Shown here: positions 1 to 11,985 of the stretch, piece by piece | Layout of the letters: each line of letters starts with the position of its first letter | Position numbering within the stretch: position 1 is the first letter of the stretch | Source: Agapanthus africanus | Lineage: Eukaryota > Streptophyta > Magnoliopsida > Asparagales > Amaryllidaceae | DNA length: 64,000 nt | Assembly (NCBI GenBank): GCA_030015575.1 | Contig: CM057338.1 | Location: 310,003,827-310,067,826, forward strand | Reading direction: 5' to 3' | Notes under the pieces: generated by a model | Database searches by the model: none | The model's input: only the letters and a program-made list of their open reading frames with translations | What the model was told of the DNA's origin: nothing | Program-made: the position numbers and the translations under genes

Positions 1-1207
1 TCAGGCGGTTGAGGAAACCTACTAGATCGGCGGAGAGGCTGAGGTTCGTTGGAATCTACTGAATCCTTTGGTTCTACCAAATCATCTGCTGTAGTTAGCA
101 TAGCTGGAACCTTTCCAGTTCTACATAACTGACCTTGCCTCGAGCTTGTCCGGATTTTGCTTTTAGACATAGGCCGGACAACCCCAAATCTTAACTAACT
201 TAAGATATGGGCTCTTCCCTTTCCATATCACATATGAAGTGGTAGGCAACTGATTTGATTGGAACCCTATTCAATAGGTATGCAGCTTCTCAAGTGCATA
301 ACCCTCAAAAAGGAAATAGGTAACTCAGTAGTACTCATCATAGAGCACACCTTATCATATAGGGTGTGATTGCTCCGCCCCGATATACCATCGTGCTATG
401 GTGTATTCAGAGGAGTAATGCTGAGAGAGAATCTCATTCTCCTTTAGAATAGTCCAGGATTTTCGTGCTTAAGTATTCTCCTCCCTGATCACATCAAAGG
501 ACATAATAGTTATACCCTTATTTTGGTTCTCTACTTCTAACTTATATTCTGTGAATATCTCAAAAGGTTCGGACTTGTGTTTCAACAGGAACATATGTCT
601 GAATCTTGAGAGATCATCAGAGAATGTAACGAAGTACAAAGAACCAGTCCTGGCATATGTAGACAGGGGACCTTACAAACATCAACATGTATCATCCCAA
701 GAGTTCACCAACTCTTTCTCTGTTTTCAATAAACAGAGCTGGTGTCATTATATCTTTGTGACATGACTGGCAAGTTTCACAAGATGTAAATTCAAACTGA
801 TTTAAATATGCATCTATATGTAACTTAAGCTAGTCGGGTCGCATTGATATTACCTAGTCTACAATACCTCAAGAAGGATTTGTTCATTTCTGAACTCTTC
901 CTCTTGTGTGTGTTCCATATACTAAGAACTGTAGTTTGATTTAGAACATCAATGCTTTTAGATAACGTGCCTGAACCGATCAACTTTTGATATAGGAAAT
1001 GTTCAAAACATTATCCATCAATACAAAATTTTATCATTTCTTTACTGATAAAGAGACTGATATGATTTTGTATATCAGGTTCGGTATCTAATAACATTCG
1101 TTCAGAATCAATGTATTTGGAATACAGGGTGACAGTGACCAACAGACTTGGCTGCAACACTTGCCCCGTTTACTGCCTCATGAAACTAATCACCCGTTCT
1201 CAGTTCT
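1..1207 (-). pseudogene. G pol remnant: integrase and start of RT region, decayed
   Basis: Broken coding DNA for the pre-integrase and integrase core. Translated piecemeal on the minus strand it aligns with intact element A: the segment around 540-770 corresponds to the integrase part that in A begins near codon 500, and bases 1-60 correspond to the linker before the reverse transcriptase. Stops and frameshifts break every frame, and no open stretch covers a whole domain. It cannot encode an enzyme. The parallel decay in C suggests a family long dependent on other elements, but independent decay after insertion is equally possible. Confidence 0.75.
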
Positions 1208-1534
1208 CTACCTATCTGTAGCCCTATGTAACAGATTACATATCTGGGATCCTGATCCGGTATCATTTACCCAGGATGCGGAGGATACTGAGAAACAGTT
1301 CTTTGTAACGAACACATCCGAAGATGATGCATCAGCATGCACTTTCTTCGTTTGGGCGGCACGGGAATTCTGGTAATCCCCAATTTCCTGCTCTGTCTTA
1401 TAACAATTATAAGTTGGAGCGGGACCAACGTTCCCCAGCTCAGTACAACAAGCGGGTTCGGTCAATTTATCCGTATTATTATCTTGATTAGGGCGTGATA
1501 TGGTCGCTACCTTGAGAGAGAGAGAAGAAAACAC
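1208..1534 (-). pseudogene. G gag stub fused to retroviral-type aspartic protease motif
   Basis: A 108-codon open stretch. It contains a short N-terminal piece shared only with C (NQDNN, VGPAPTYNCYKTEQE) and then the sequence that in A lies directly before the protease, ending in DTGSGSQIC, the active-site DTGS motif of copia proteases. In A about 305 codons separate the gag start from this motif; here about 80 do, so the capsid region and the CCHC zinc knuckle are missing. The base triplet matching C's ATG start reads ATA, so the natural start is lost. The open frame continues upstream only by chance into the CT-rich tract before gag. Confidence 0.75.
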
Positions 1535-1949
1535 TCAGCGTGCGCTCTTGCAAGAATAGATTGGTTGTTATTTTATCTAATCAGGATGGCTCCCACTGCT
1601 TTTTATCAAATCTTCCTTCAAACCCTAAAAGGAAAGACTAGCCGGGATTAATTACACACTACAAGTTCGCCAATCTTTCAGCCAGGCCAGTGTCGGTACT
1701 TTGAAGGAGGTCCCCCGTGCTTTCGCACGAACCTAATTAATGTAAACCTCGTTTTCCCAGAGGCTTAACCCCATTGACACCTTTCTAGACACCTACTTGA
1801 TCGGCTAATTGTAATGTGTAAAACTCTCCCAGGAGTAACTCTTACTCGCAGCGGGTATCAGGATCCAACTATCTCATAGAAGGTATGCAATCTCATTGCA
1901 AATTTCAACACTTGAAATTCCCAATAATTTTGCCCCTAACGCGCTATGA

Positions 1950-2145
1950 TCTTGACGAAAGCCAACAAACCATAGCCCGCTAGTCAAGTTCAACCCGTAC
2001 ATTTCTTGATTGAATTAAACCCACCCGCAAGACCCTTGATGAAAGCCAACAAAGCCGCACGACTACCCTAATCCAATCGCATCGTATGCCGGCAGATAAG
2101 CAGCATATAGCTACCGCACACTGCACCTTGACGAAAGCCAACAAA
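1950..2145 (-). repeat. Triple interspersed leader repeat of G
   Basis: Three copies of a unit that on the coding strand reads TTTGTTGGCTTTCGTCAAGG or nearly so, at about 1950-1970, 2034-2053 and 2126-2145. The spacings are about 84 and 92 bp. Equivalent triplets with almost the same spacing occur in A, B, C and F. Confidence 0.8.
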
Positions 2146-2292
2146 TGCAGCACGAATACTATATACAACTTATCTGAAATGACGGAGGGCTACGACAGGT
2201 TTTTCTGAAAACCTATTGCGTAATGAACTTGATATCGTTGTAGAATCAAATGATTTTGAAATGGAGTGCTTTTGAGGTTTTTCTAGTTTTGC

Positions 2293-2531
2293 TAAGGAGT
2301 CACTCCCGGTGAAGGGATCGTCGGTCCTTTCCTCGTCGAATGAGGTGCGGGATATATCATATATATCACTGTGCAAAGCAAAAACTCTAAAAAGCAATCA
2401 AAAGACAAACCGAGTGTGTAGCATCTGCCAGTTATTGCTAAAGGAGTCACTCCCGGTGAAGGGATCTCGGTCCTTTCCTCATCGAATGAGGTGCAGGATA
2501 TATCACATATACCTCTATGCAAAGCAAGAAC
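2293..2531 (-). repeat. Duplicated ~90-bp leader module of G
   Basis: Two diverged direct copies (about 2293-2386 and 2436-2531) containing the block TCACTCCCGGTGAAGGGAT and a short inverted repeat around CCTCGTCGAATGAGG. The same pair is found in C and F but not in A or B. Confidence 0.75.
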
Positions 2532-4406
2532 TGTAGCTACCTGTTTTATTTTGAAATTCGATTCTACAACATCTTAGGTTTCTTTTATTTCATTAATCTC
2601 ATTAATGAAGTCCCATCATTTAAGTTACCTAAACATCACAGATAAATACGACGTACACTTATGCCATCCGTATTCGCCTCGATGTCCCCTCGTGCACCGT
2701 TAGGTTAGGTAACTAACGGCAGAGCGAGGCAGGGCTAGCGCGGGTGTAAAACATAAGTAACGCCTATATAATATATCATGTATACTATATACAGTATCTA
2801 TCACAGAACATCACATGATCACATCACAGATATCGCAGCAGAAGAATTATATGAAATATTGGATATACTAGGACGTCCGTGTTTTCAATACGAGCCAGTA
2901 TAAAACACGGATTCCACGGTCGCGATGAATAGCCAAACCCACACCCCTAGACCCCTACGAGAGCGGCAAGCAACCCTACCAATTCTAGAGTTAGGAGACC
3001 CGGACTCGACTCCTCGAGTTGGTCTCCCACTGGACTCCAGAACCCGGTTACTTGTGCTCCCCTCCTTGGGTCTATCCTAGTGCGGAAAAGTAAATAATAT
3101 ACAATGGGTGACATCTTCCGCAACCTGGAAGTGCCCCAATAAAAGAATATTACATACAAGTTTTTACATGAATGAAAATGAAAAACACTCATCTCACATA
3201 AAAACCCCCGGCTATTCAAACACGACGATCCAATATAACATATCCAGCAACACATAACATCACATGTCATCAACGTAAGTAAATATGCGCATCCCAATTG
3301 TCGTTGACATATAGAAACGAAACCGGCGATATCACATATTACACTTACGGTCATAGAAAAGAAAGTGTAAAACTACAACAGTTGGAATCCGCAATCTGCA
3401 TAGACATCGCATGCCTAATCAAATGAATATCTTAGACATCACATGCCTAACAATTATAAACCCCGCATTTTAGTCTCAAAATCGAAAACACTTTTCAATA
3501 TCAAGTCGGGCAATTCAACAAGATTCCCGACATACTGATCGAATGCTCGTCGCAAACTTTAGTAGGCGGCCGCACCCCCGACGCCGTCGACGAAGTGCAC
3601 CAAGGCGAAACACCGCTACCACGAGCACCCGAACGGATGCTTTCGGCGACGGGGTTCTCCTACAGTCACTTGGTCGGGGCTATGGAGTGAGGCTGTCTAT
3701 TAAGTTTACCCAGCGAGTATCCGCGTACGCTACGTGATTGCGACGGACTTTTGATCACATCAAAATTCCGTGGCAACCGATCAAGTGAGACTAAAGTGCT
3801 ATGTTTATAACATTCATTCAGTTATCTCATAACTTCTTATGAATTCCAATTATTGTATCCCATTCCAGATAAATAGAAAATGTTAAACTTTCCGATCGAA
3901 CAATCGAACACCCAAGTTTTCCCGATACAGATCAACACATGAAATAAGTCTAAAAACATTCAGTTCGTGCCTCAGTACCAACGGTCCAGCCGTAGAAGGG
4001 TCAAGCCAACGCCTCACATGTGGCACGCCGTACTGCCCCAAACCCGAAGGTTCAAAGGGCAGTTCAAGACGGTCACATAATCGAGTTAAGGTTTGTTGTC
4101 TTCTAGAGGGTCCATTGCGTTACTTGCACTACTTAGAACGTGTTTAAACCACGGAAAAATCCAACACATGGAAATTTTCCGGCAGGGGAAAAGTTGGGTA
4201 TTTATATCCGGTCGAACTTTTTAACATATTCAAAAATTATCCGGAATCACACAGAGACAAAATTAGACAATCCGATCGAATCTACGAATTCCCTAAACAA
4301 CCCCAGAAAACTCAACTGTAGAATAAATATTAAAATATTCCAGAAAATACAGCACAAGAAATTAGGAATTACTGTGCAAATGAAAAAGGGTGATGTGACT
4401 AATTGG

Positions 4407-4450
4407 CCGCGGAACCGCCGCACAAGCCATCTTGTGCCGCGGTTCCGCCG
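4407..4450 (-). repeat. GC-rich leader hairpin of G
   Basis: Two 20-base arms (4407-4426 and 4431-4450) are inverted repeats with two mismatched positions and a four-base loop, CCAT. The core is CCGCGGAACC. It lies about 200 nt downstream of the primer site. Related hairpins occur at the same place in A, B and F. Confidence 0.85.
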
Positions 4451-4635
4451 CACTTTAGAAGAATCATGAGCACGTGCTCCACAGTAATTCATCAAATTCC
4501 CTGCTGATTTTTCTGCATATTTTTAATTTCGAAAAAGACCAGATTTTAGAAAATGTACAGAGAGCATTCTTGAGTTAGGGTTTCGGTTCGATCGGACTTC
4601 TAACTCGGTCTACGCATCGCCTAAGGCTCTAACTA

Positions 4636-4648
4636 GGCTCTGATACTA
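4636..4648 (-). other. G primer binding site (tRNA-iMet type)
   Basis: The minus strand reads TAGTATCAGAGCC, one base off the copia consensus TGGTATCAGAGCC, which is complementary to the 3' end of initiator tRNA-Met. One spacer base separates it from the LTR, as in A and B. Confidence 0.85.
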
Positions 4649-4649
4649 C

Positions 4650-6854
4650 TGCAGGGTTCCTAAGCACACTAAGGAGGTCTCACAAGGCATCAACCATGCC
4701 AATTTCAAATTTTACGGGTGCCGAGAAACCCTAATACGGATCGTTAACTAGAATTCTAGGCGATAAAAAGAAGCTAGTTAACAACTTAACTAAAAGAATG
4801 GAAATACAACCTTTGTAGATCCGGTCCTCCACCTCCATAGCTCCGCAATGAAGTCTCCTCGCTGTCCAAATGGAAACCCGGGCTCTAGCGTCGGCTTCAT
4901 CGGAGAAATGGGCGGGCTAGGTCGTCGATGTCGATGCCGAAGATGATCTACGTCGAGGCATCACTAGATCAAGCTCCCACTTCACCAAGTCATGAAACTT
5001 GTGAAGAAAACACCCTATACTACTTGGCAAGAGGTAGAGGATGTAGAAATAGGAGGTGGGTTCACTTTAGAATTGGATTTCTCACTCATTTTCTCAACTT
5101 GCCATTGATGTAGCAAGCTTTCTTCATGTGATGAAGAAGAAGAAGAAGAAAGAATGAATATGATAAGTTAATTTAAATTGAAAAGAAAAATGAATACTTA
5201 TCATAATCAAACCATGGTTAGGTGTAGAGAGTGGACTATGGTTAAATGGAGTGGTTAGGGTTAAGCATGAGACAAAATGGTGACTTAGTCAAACCTTCAT
5301 GAATCTTCATGAAAGAAACAAATGAAAGCCACCATTTTCTCTTTATGCATTTCATTTTCCAAAAAGAATAAATGAATAAGAAATCAAAACCCTAACCATT
5401 CATAAAACCATGGTTTATTCTTTACACAAACTCAAGTAAACATGTATCATCAAACATGATACATCCAAGTGCACAAAAGTATATCACATATACAATGTGC
5501 ACATCCGAGTGAGAAAATCCATTTAAAGTGAACCGATACTAGTTAATGCAAAGTAATATATCAAATATATAATTATACATTAAATCATTAAATCAACACT
5601 TGATTTAATGATCCGGTCATGTCGCACATAACCGACTAGTATCATTAGTAACATCTTATTGAATCAACACTTGATCCGATAACCCGGCTATATCGCATAT
5701 AACCGATCAATGTCACATATCGCGAGAATCGAATACAGTATCACATACTGGTATTATTCTCGGTCCCGCACATATCTCATATGCGCTCCTATTTCGTTTC
5801 GCTTGAGCCAGAAAACCTCTGTGTAGGACTCTAAAGACTCGTCAATACGCCGGCAGCAGATGATGATCATATCAAACACCCACAAGCCGCAAGCGGTCTG
5901 CTAAACGTAACGGCCACCCGGGTATTGAGCGATCAGAAGATCGACGAGCAAGCCCGCTCACACTCCTGTGAATCCAACCAGTAACACTTACCGTACAGTC
6001 CGGTCTGATCGTCTGATATGTCGCATATCTCGCCTAGGGGTGGTAAACGTCAAACCCTAATAGCTCGATAAGTCGTGTCGATATGAGGTCTATAACAGTT
6101 CGAGAAACTACCGGTAACACTTACCAGTAAATCTCAGCAACCCTGGCCAGGGATTTCCGGTTATAGCCAATCGAACACAGCGCAACATCAACCCCTATAC
6201 CGGGAGAGACGAATCCCTTCCTATCGCTCATTGCCTCCATGTGACTCGGGACTGTACCCAAAAACCACCATTTTGCACGCCCTCTTGGACGTGGTAAGAT
6301 GGAAATCAAAGCACAGTGGGAACCACACAAGACTCTATGACGATCTCGGGTCAACAGACTACTCTGTACCAGTGTCACCAGAGAACTGCCATCTGACGTA
6401 AGGTATAATACCATCTGGGAGTTCTCGGCGAGTCCGTCCAGTGTACCCAGTCTCCACTGAGCACCCGTATATCATCTCTGATGTCAAACACCAATGGATA
6501 TGGGATCATCCATCGCCCATCTGTATGGGTCGAGAAGGTATACGCTAGTCTACACTGGTATATCGATGCCCCGTCTCGATACACCCACGACTAGGGACCT
6601 TGAAGGATGTACTTATGGACTACCATGTCCCCACTAGTATGATCCGCATCATAGTCCAGGTAGTCAAGTACACATCCTAAGGGCTTTACCAACATGTAAC
6701 AGAGAGACAATCAGTGTACACGTCAAGGTAAAGATCAACCAGATAGCATACTATCATGTCGAGCGAGAAAGTCCTCCCTATATATGTCCAAGCATCCACT
6801 ACAATATACATCCCTTGTATAGTAATGGCCTCTAGGGCATACATATAACTAACA
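4650..6854 (-). repeat. G 5' LTR
   Basis: A 2205-bp LTR on the minus strand starting TGTTAGTTATATGTATGCCC and ending in CCTGCA before the primer site. It is homologous along its length to the C LTR (32328-32517 plus 60894-62861) and more distantly to the LTRs of A, B and F. Its inner edge is fixed by the primer site and its outer edge by the abrupt change to Athila-like sequence at 6855. The partner LTR lies off the window. Confidence 0.9.
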
Positions 6855-7324
6855 AGTTGATTATAGCATTGGAAGTGGCAAAAAAGGGGCAACCAAGGAT
6901 CACCGGAATTTGATTCTGTGGGTTCACTACAAGCTGTGTATCAAGAACAATAAAGTCCACAGGGAATACAAATTCCCCGATTTTTATTAACACATCCTCC
7001 AGTTCACCCCTACGTTTGGTGATTGATCAGTCGGCTATCTGGAGAGTGCAGTGAGCTGGTTTCAACTCTTCAATCCCTAACTGCTCATAAACCGAGTAAG
7101 GAAGCAGGTTAACACTTGTGCCAAGGTCAAGTAGAGCACGGTTAATGTGTTTACCCCCCAATAGAAATTGAAATTGTAGGACAGGTAAGGTCCTTGCGTT
7201 TTCTAGGTAATTGTTGGGGGGAAACTGTGTCTACAGTACTCGACATGAACACCTTTTTTGGCACTTGAGTCTTCCTCTTCCTAGTGCACAAGTCTTTGAG
7301 AATTTTCGCATAAGCCGGGACTTG
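6855..7324 (-). pseudogene. I aspartic protease remnant (Athila-like)
   Basis: Reading minus from 7324, broken frames give the block before the protease (VPAYAKILKDLC), then the protease with LLDLGTS, the Athila-type active site, and the downstream stretch ending in the LILG-like turn. The copy in H (23900-24360) is parallel. Stops interrupt the frame, one directly after the linker ORF that ends at 7325. It is cut at 6855 by insertion of G within the segment just after the protease fold. Confidence 0.7.
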
Positions 7325-9156
7325 TTATATAGCATCTAGAAGAGGGATATTGATGTTAACTTGCTTAAAGATTTCGGTGATCTTCTCCATTTGCGGACTT
7401 GGTCTGTTTCCCCTTAACCGATTCGGATAAGGAGCTTTAGCAATAAGAGCGGGGTCCAATATAGGAGAAGATCGTGTGGGTAGAAAAGATCCCAGAATAG
7501 GAGTGGGGATTTTCTTTGGTGGACTAGAAGAAGTGTGCTGAGGGTTCGAGCCTTGGGGAAAACAGAGAATAGGCTCGGAAGAAAATAGTGGGGTAGACGA
7601 ACTGGGGTCAGAAGTAGAAGTGGAAGTGGAAGGAAAAATCTCAGCCGGGGTATCATCGATTGATTCTTCATTATTATCAATCTCTTCACCGACATGGTTG
7701 TCTAGCACTCTTCCAGATCTCAACGTGGTAATAGCATTCACATGATGTGAATAGCTAGAATTTGGTAGGGATTGAGCTGGAAGTTTCCTTTTTTCTCTAG
7801 CACTCATTTCGGCATTTATTCGGGCAATTTGTACTTCCATCGATTTAATACTCTCACTTTGGGGGTCAGAGTTTTTCTGGATTTTATCGACGGAAGACTT
7901 CATCTCAGCCGAAACTTGCATGAATTTTTCAGAGTCAAATTCATGGTTTGTGCGAGTGAAGAGGAGTCATTAGTACTGGTCACTTGCAAAGAATTGTTAT
8001 ACGGTGCAGATGTGTTGACCGGATTTTGAAAGTTTTGTGATTGATAGGGGTGCTGACTTATTTGAAGTGATTGCTGTTGTGGTGGAGGACCCCTTTAGAA
8101 ATTATTTTGGTTTGGAACCGTGTTTTGAGTTTGTGATTGGTTCCAAGCAAAGTTAGGGTGATTTCTCCAACCCTGATTATAAGTGGAAAAATACGGATCG
8201 TTTCTAGGTCTTTGTTGGAAAGCAGCATTAGTATGCTCTTGACCTTGAAATGGAGAATTTAAAGGACATTCTTCCGTAATATGAGATGGATCAGAATAGC
8301 ATCCACAGACAGTTTTGGAGAGTGACAACTGATTTAGGGAGGCTGCTAAAAATTCATGTTCCATAGCTTCGAGTTTCTTTTGCATTGCTTCCATTTCAGC
8401 TCTAACTCCTACGGAAACATCAGATTGGTTAATACCACCCCTAGACGATGGTTGGTTTACACTCTCCCACTATAAATATTTTTCAGCGAAATCTTCTAAA
8501 AATCTCCAGGCTTCACCATCATCTTTATTCATGAAGGTGCCTTGACACATGGATCCAAGGGTCTGTTTTGTTGTAGGATTAATTCCCTCATATATGATTC
8601 TGCATAGATCCCATCTAGGGATTCCATGATGAGGACATTGAACTAACAGATCCTTGAAGCGTTCAAAATACTTCGAGAATGGCTCATTTGGAAGCTGGGT
8701 AAATTGATTTATTTCGCTACGGACTCGAGCTGTTTTACGATTAGGGTAGAATTTCTTTAGAAAAGCTGTTACGTATTCTCCCCAGTTCGAAATAGAATGT
8801 GTGGCTGTGTTATAAAGCCACTTCTCGGCTATATCGCACAAAGTGAATGGGAGAAAACGTAATCTCATAGCATCCACAGAAAGCTGTGAAGTACCCATCA
8901 TAGCGTATACATTTTCAAATTTGGTAATAAAGATGTATGCGTCTTCAGACTCAAGACCGTGATATTTTGGTAGAAGATTGATGTATTGTGGTTTGATTTC
9001 AAAATTGTCCCTATTGGCTGGTGGAATGGTGAGACAGGTTGAAAGAGGACCTCGCTTAGGGTAACATCTTTCTTGGAGAGAGATGCGGGGCGGATTCTAC
9101 GCACCTGCGGACGGTGGCAGAGTAATGTTAAAGAAGTTCGATGGAGAACCGTCCAT
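7325..9156 (-). pseudogene. I gag polyprotein remnant (Athila-like retrotransposon Gag)
   Basis: The start matching H's gag ATG is at 9156. Three open pieces can be read: 8901-8470 holds the capsid-type Gag domain (WLYN...FLKKFYP...RFKDLLVQCPHHGIP); 8394-8095 holds a CGCYSDPSHITEECPL zinc-knuckle-like segment and a Q/N-rich region; 7921-7325 holds the Ser/Pro-rich linker to the protease. A stop after the capsid domain (at 8470) and another at about 8095 break it, and earlier codons need a frame change. Role if intact: particle formation and RNA packaging. It is a pseudogene here. Confidence 0.8.
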
Positions 9157-10196
9157 GGAAGTGGGTGTGGTAGTGGGTGAAGAAAAAGAAGATGTAGAAA
9201 TACCGACTTCGGAGTCGATAGGTGGAACGCGGACAAGACGGGCACTAGAATACCGTGTCCAGCCGAGCATGCACTAAATGGTTTAGCACAAGTGGCAGCA
9301 TTGTGATAATTAGGGGAAAATTGGTTTGGTGTTTGTTTTGAAAAATACAGATTTTTGAAAAATTCACACAAACAATGCATAAGCAACCCTAAATCTAGTG
9401 GTCACTTAGGTCAAGGCTCTAGACCGCTCCTAAACTTCCAGAAGACAGGTCGCAAGATAGATTCTCTACTGCCTCTTTGCCCCTTCTGTGGCCAGGTAAG
9501 TGGGAGGTTCTCCACTACGTAAGTAGTGGGCCTAATTAAGTAACCACTTGCCGTAGACACCACAAAAGAAACGCGGATAAGCAATAGATTACCCACGACC
9601 TCCTTCTGTCCTAAGTGAGCGCGACGGTCCTTAGAATCATGTCTAGATATTTTTTAGTTAATGAGGGTGATGCGGATGCAAGTTTGTGATTTTTGGGGCT
9701 TAGGAAGGGTAATGATCTCCCACCTAATCTGAATTTGGTCTTTGCCCCTTAATTTCCGTATTAAAAATGCAAACAACCAAGATCAAACATGCACAATTTT
9801 TCTTTAGCAGCGCTTTGAATATTTGCAAAGAATCCTGTAGAAATTGGTTATTGGACAGAGCATGGAGGAGATAAGAAAGACAGAAGTATACCTGAGAAGT
9901 TTGAAGCAGTGAAGCTCCTGAACCACCGCGGATCCGCCGCAATAAGCCCACAAATAGCGCGGTTCCGCCGCAGCTTAATGTGATCCCTGCACAGAAATTG
10001 GTGCAGATGCTCCTGTACCTTCACTAAGCTCTCTGAGATGTCCTGAAAATTTTTCCTCTCACTCCAGAGATTCTAGATCTCCTTACAATAAATCACAACA
10101 AATCGTTAAGCACTTGATGCGATTTTGATCTAAAAATTCTGATGGAATAATAAAAAATTCAACTCAATTAACATAAACGAACAAATTAGCACACGA
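9157..10196 (-). other. I untranslated leader
   Basis: About 1 kb between the primer site and gag. I see no supported coding region. It contains a GC-rich box pair at 9925-9971, about 240 nt downstream of the primer site. Confidence 0.65.
9925..9971 (-). repeat. GC-rich box pair in I leader
   Basis: Two blocks, CCGCGGATCCGCCGC and GCGCGGTTCCGCCGC, separated by about 18 bases. They are the same motif as in the copia leader hairpins, although the two arms are not as fully complementary as in B or G. Confidence 0.75.
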
Positions 10197-10214
10197 TCCC
10201 CGGCAACGGCGCCA
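10197..10214 (-). other. I primer binding site (tRNA-Asp type)
   Basis: The minus strand reads TGGCGCCGTTGCCGGGGA, the classic Athila/Tat primer site complementary to the 3' end of tRNA-Asp. Two spacer bases separate it from the LTR end. Confidence 0.93.
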
Positions 10215-11297
10215 TTTGATTGATCATCTTCGTGTGTATTTGGAAATCTTTCACAACCAAAGAAATTTATACCGCAATCAATAACGGTGTCTATTGTAGT
10301 TTCGTTAGCAAGAGCGGATCGTCCACTGAGAAAGTGTGATTTGTTCGAAATCATTTTATTTGATTTGAAAAGAAAAGATAAAAGGAAATGATTCAATATT
10401 CATGAAATTTTAGTTCAAGAATCATAAAGAAATAGATCTAAAATCAAGAATTAATAAAGATCAAGAAATTGTCCAAACCAATAATTCTCAAAATTTGTAA
10501 AGTAGCTCGTAGGAATCGATCAAATTGATAGTGATGATGAATACTAATGATTACGAATTCTTATCTTTTGAGGATTTATTACTAGATCGATGACGATCAA
10601 CAAGATTTAGGGATCTATTGAAGAAACTAAGCTTTTTCCATCATCATCCTTTGTCCTTTCATTGATTATCATTCAAATTCTAGTCTCTAGCAAATTAAAT
10701 CACCGATCGTTGATATCTAATTTGGAGCGAAAACATTCAAAGCGATCTTGCTCAAATTAGGTTTTCGATGATTCAATTTCCTAAAGTTTATAAAACTCAT
10801 AAGACTTAAGAATCGTTCAAGGATTTCATCATCATCATCTATCTATTCTCTCGATTCCGCTACAAGCGGAGATTTCACTCAAATATCATGAAAAAGGAAA
10901 GAATATAGAAACGGTAACTTTTCATAATGCAAGAATATAAAGAAAAGCAAGATTTACAATATTCACCTTTATTAATCGACGATTAGGTACAATTTACTTA
11001 AAGATTACAAGATTTGAGGAGGTAACTAGATCCGCCGAAATTAGCTTCGCATCGATTTACTTGAGTCGCGGATCGTCGTGGATCTCTTATTCGGATGAAG
11101 ATCGGCGTTGCTTCAAAGGCTCGTTGAAGGCTTGCTTGAGACGCTTCTCGATGAATCTTGATTTGGCTTTGGAATTGGATTTGGGCTAGGGTTTTGAGTT
11201 ACAAGTTGTGTCACTCAACTTATGGGTGAATTGATGTATAATGATCAACAACTACCGAACAACTCCTCAACAACCTTTGTAATGAATCCATAGGTGC

Positions 11298-11306
11298 TCT
11301 TTTATA
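11298..11306 (-). promoter_or_regulatory. TATA box of I LTR
   Basis: The minus strand reads TATAAAAGA about 665 bp into the LTR. H has TATAAAAAG at the matching distance (661 bp), which supports a conserved promoter position. Confidence 0.7.
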
Positions 11307-11324
11307 GTTTTCCCTCAAGCTTCC

Positions 11325-11440
11325 CCTAGAAGCTTGGTCAATCTTCTCAAGGAAGCTTGGTTGTTATGAGGCTTGCATGAGAAGCTTGGTAGGTATCAAA
11401 CTTGCACAAGAAGCTTGGCTGTTAGAAAGGAAGCTTCTGG
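11325..11440 (-). repeat. AAGCTT-centred short repeats upstream of I TATA box
   Basis: Several imperfect copies of a unit around AGAAGCTTGG at roughly 30-bp spacing, directly upstream of the TATA box. H has a similar array at about 26905-27075. One copy contains GAAGCTTC (11430-11437). Confidence 0.65.
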
Positions 11441-11530
11441 AGAAATCTACACAATTCGAAGCGTCTTGGAGAAGTTTGTCCATTAAAAGAAGAGCCATGC
11501 AAAAGGTTCCTACCGGCGACGAGTCAAAAC

Positions 11531-11580
11531 GGCCGCGGATCCGCGGCGGATCGGCCTGACTCGGCCGCGGATCCGCGGCC
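11531..11580 (-). repeat. Paired GC palindromes in I LTR
   Basis: Two palindromic boxes; the second, GGCCGCGGATCCGCGGCC (11563-11580), is a perfect 18-bp palindrome. The identical 18-mer occurs in the H LTR at 26824-26841. Confidence 0.88.
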
Positions 11581-11985
11581 ATTTGATGGAGTCAGTGCAT
11601 TATTTCTTCAGGGTATTCTGGTGTTGGCTTTAGGTTTGTTTCCTGATATCTTGAATTTTATAGTTCTTTCTAGTTTACTGCCATATCACAAGTCTTGGAC
11701 TTACTGCAATTTATCGGCACTTTTGTGATTCTGGCTCTTTAACCTGGAGAATTTACTGCATACAATCTCGAGACAAGTGTTTAAATATACAAAGATCATG
11801 CGTGTAGTAATAAACACACAATTTCCCTTCATAATGCCTGTTATAATATATAACACATGTTATTTGATATTTCACAAACGAATTGCTAATATATGCTATA
11901 TTTATATCAAACACCTTTAGATGATTACAAAGAGTAGGGAAATTGATGTGTTAAAAATGCAATATTTTCAACTGATCAGACCGCG

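Larger units (their letters stand above)
1535..4635 (-). other. G untranslated leader
   Basis: About 3.1 kb between primer site and gag stub with no coding sequence I can support; the short open frames here are not shared with the other leaders. It holds a CT-rich acceptor-like tract beside gag (about 1515-1530), a conserved block with ACCGACACTGG (reverse strand, about 1685-1700), three copies of a 20-nt repeat (1950-2145), a duplicated module of about 90 bp (2293-2531), and a GC-rich hairpin near the primer site (4407-4450). Copia elements of the BARE type are known for long leaders of this kind. Confidence 0.7.
1..6854 (-). mobile_element. Element G: gag-deleted Angela-like Ty1/copia retrotransposon, 5' portion
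   Basis: Read on the minus strand this runs LTR (6854-4650), primer site, 3 kb leader, short gag stub with protease motif, then integrase and the start of the reverse transcriptase region, leaving the window at base 1. The pol stretch matches element C closely (for example bases 1-60 against C at about 30977-31040). It is inserted in the protease region of the Athila-like element I, directly after position 6855. The far end and target duplication are outside the window. Pol is full of stops and the gag start codon is ATA rather than ATG, so it is non-autonomous. Lineage is from protein similarity recalled from the Angela/BARE family; superfamily assignment is firm. Confidence 0.85.
6855..11970 (-). 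mobile_element. Element I: Athila-like Ty3/gypsy element, 5' portion
   Basis: On the minus strand: LTR (11970-10217), tRNA-Asp-type primer site, leader, broken gag, linker, and protease running to 6855, where element G interrupts it. The same gag and protease occur on the plus strand in H. Its right edge joins H sequence just before the H gag start, so I is best read as an insertion into H; the second end is outside the window, so no target duplication can be tested. No reverse transcriptase is visible here, but only the 5' half is in view. Athila-like is judged from the gag and protease and the tRNA-Asp primer site. Confidence 0.8.
10217..11970 (-). repeat. I 5' LTR (Athila-like)
   Basis: A 1754-bp LTR on the minus strand, starting TGAAAATATTGC and ending GATCAATCA next to the primer site. 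It is homologous to the H LTR (26435-28183, 1749 bp), with the same order of landmarks: GC palindromes at about 390 bp, AAGCTT-containing short repeats, then a TATA box at about 665 bp. Confidence 0.88.
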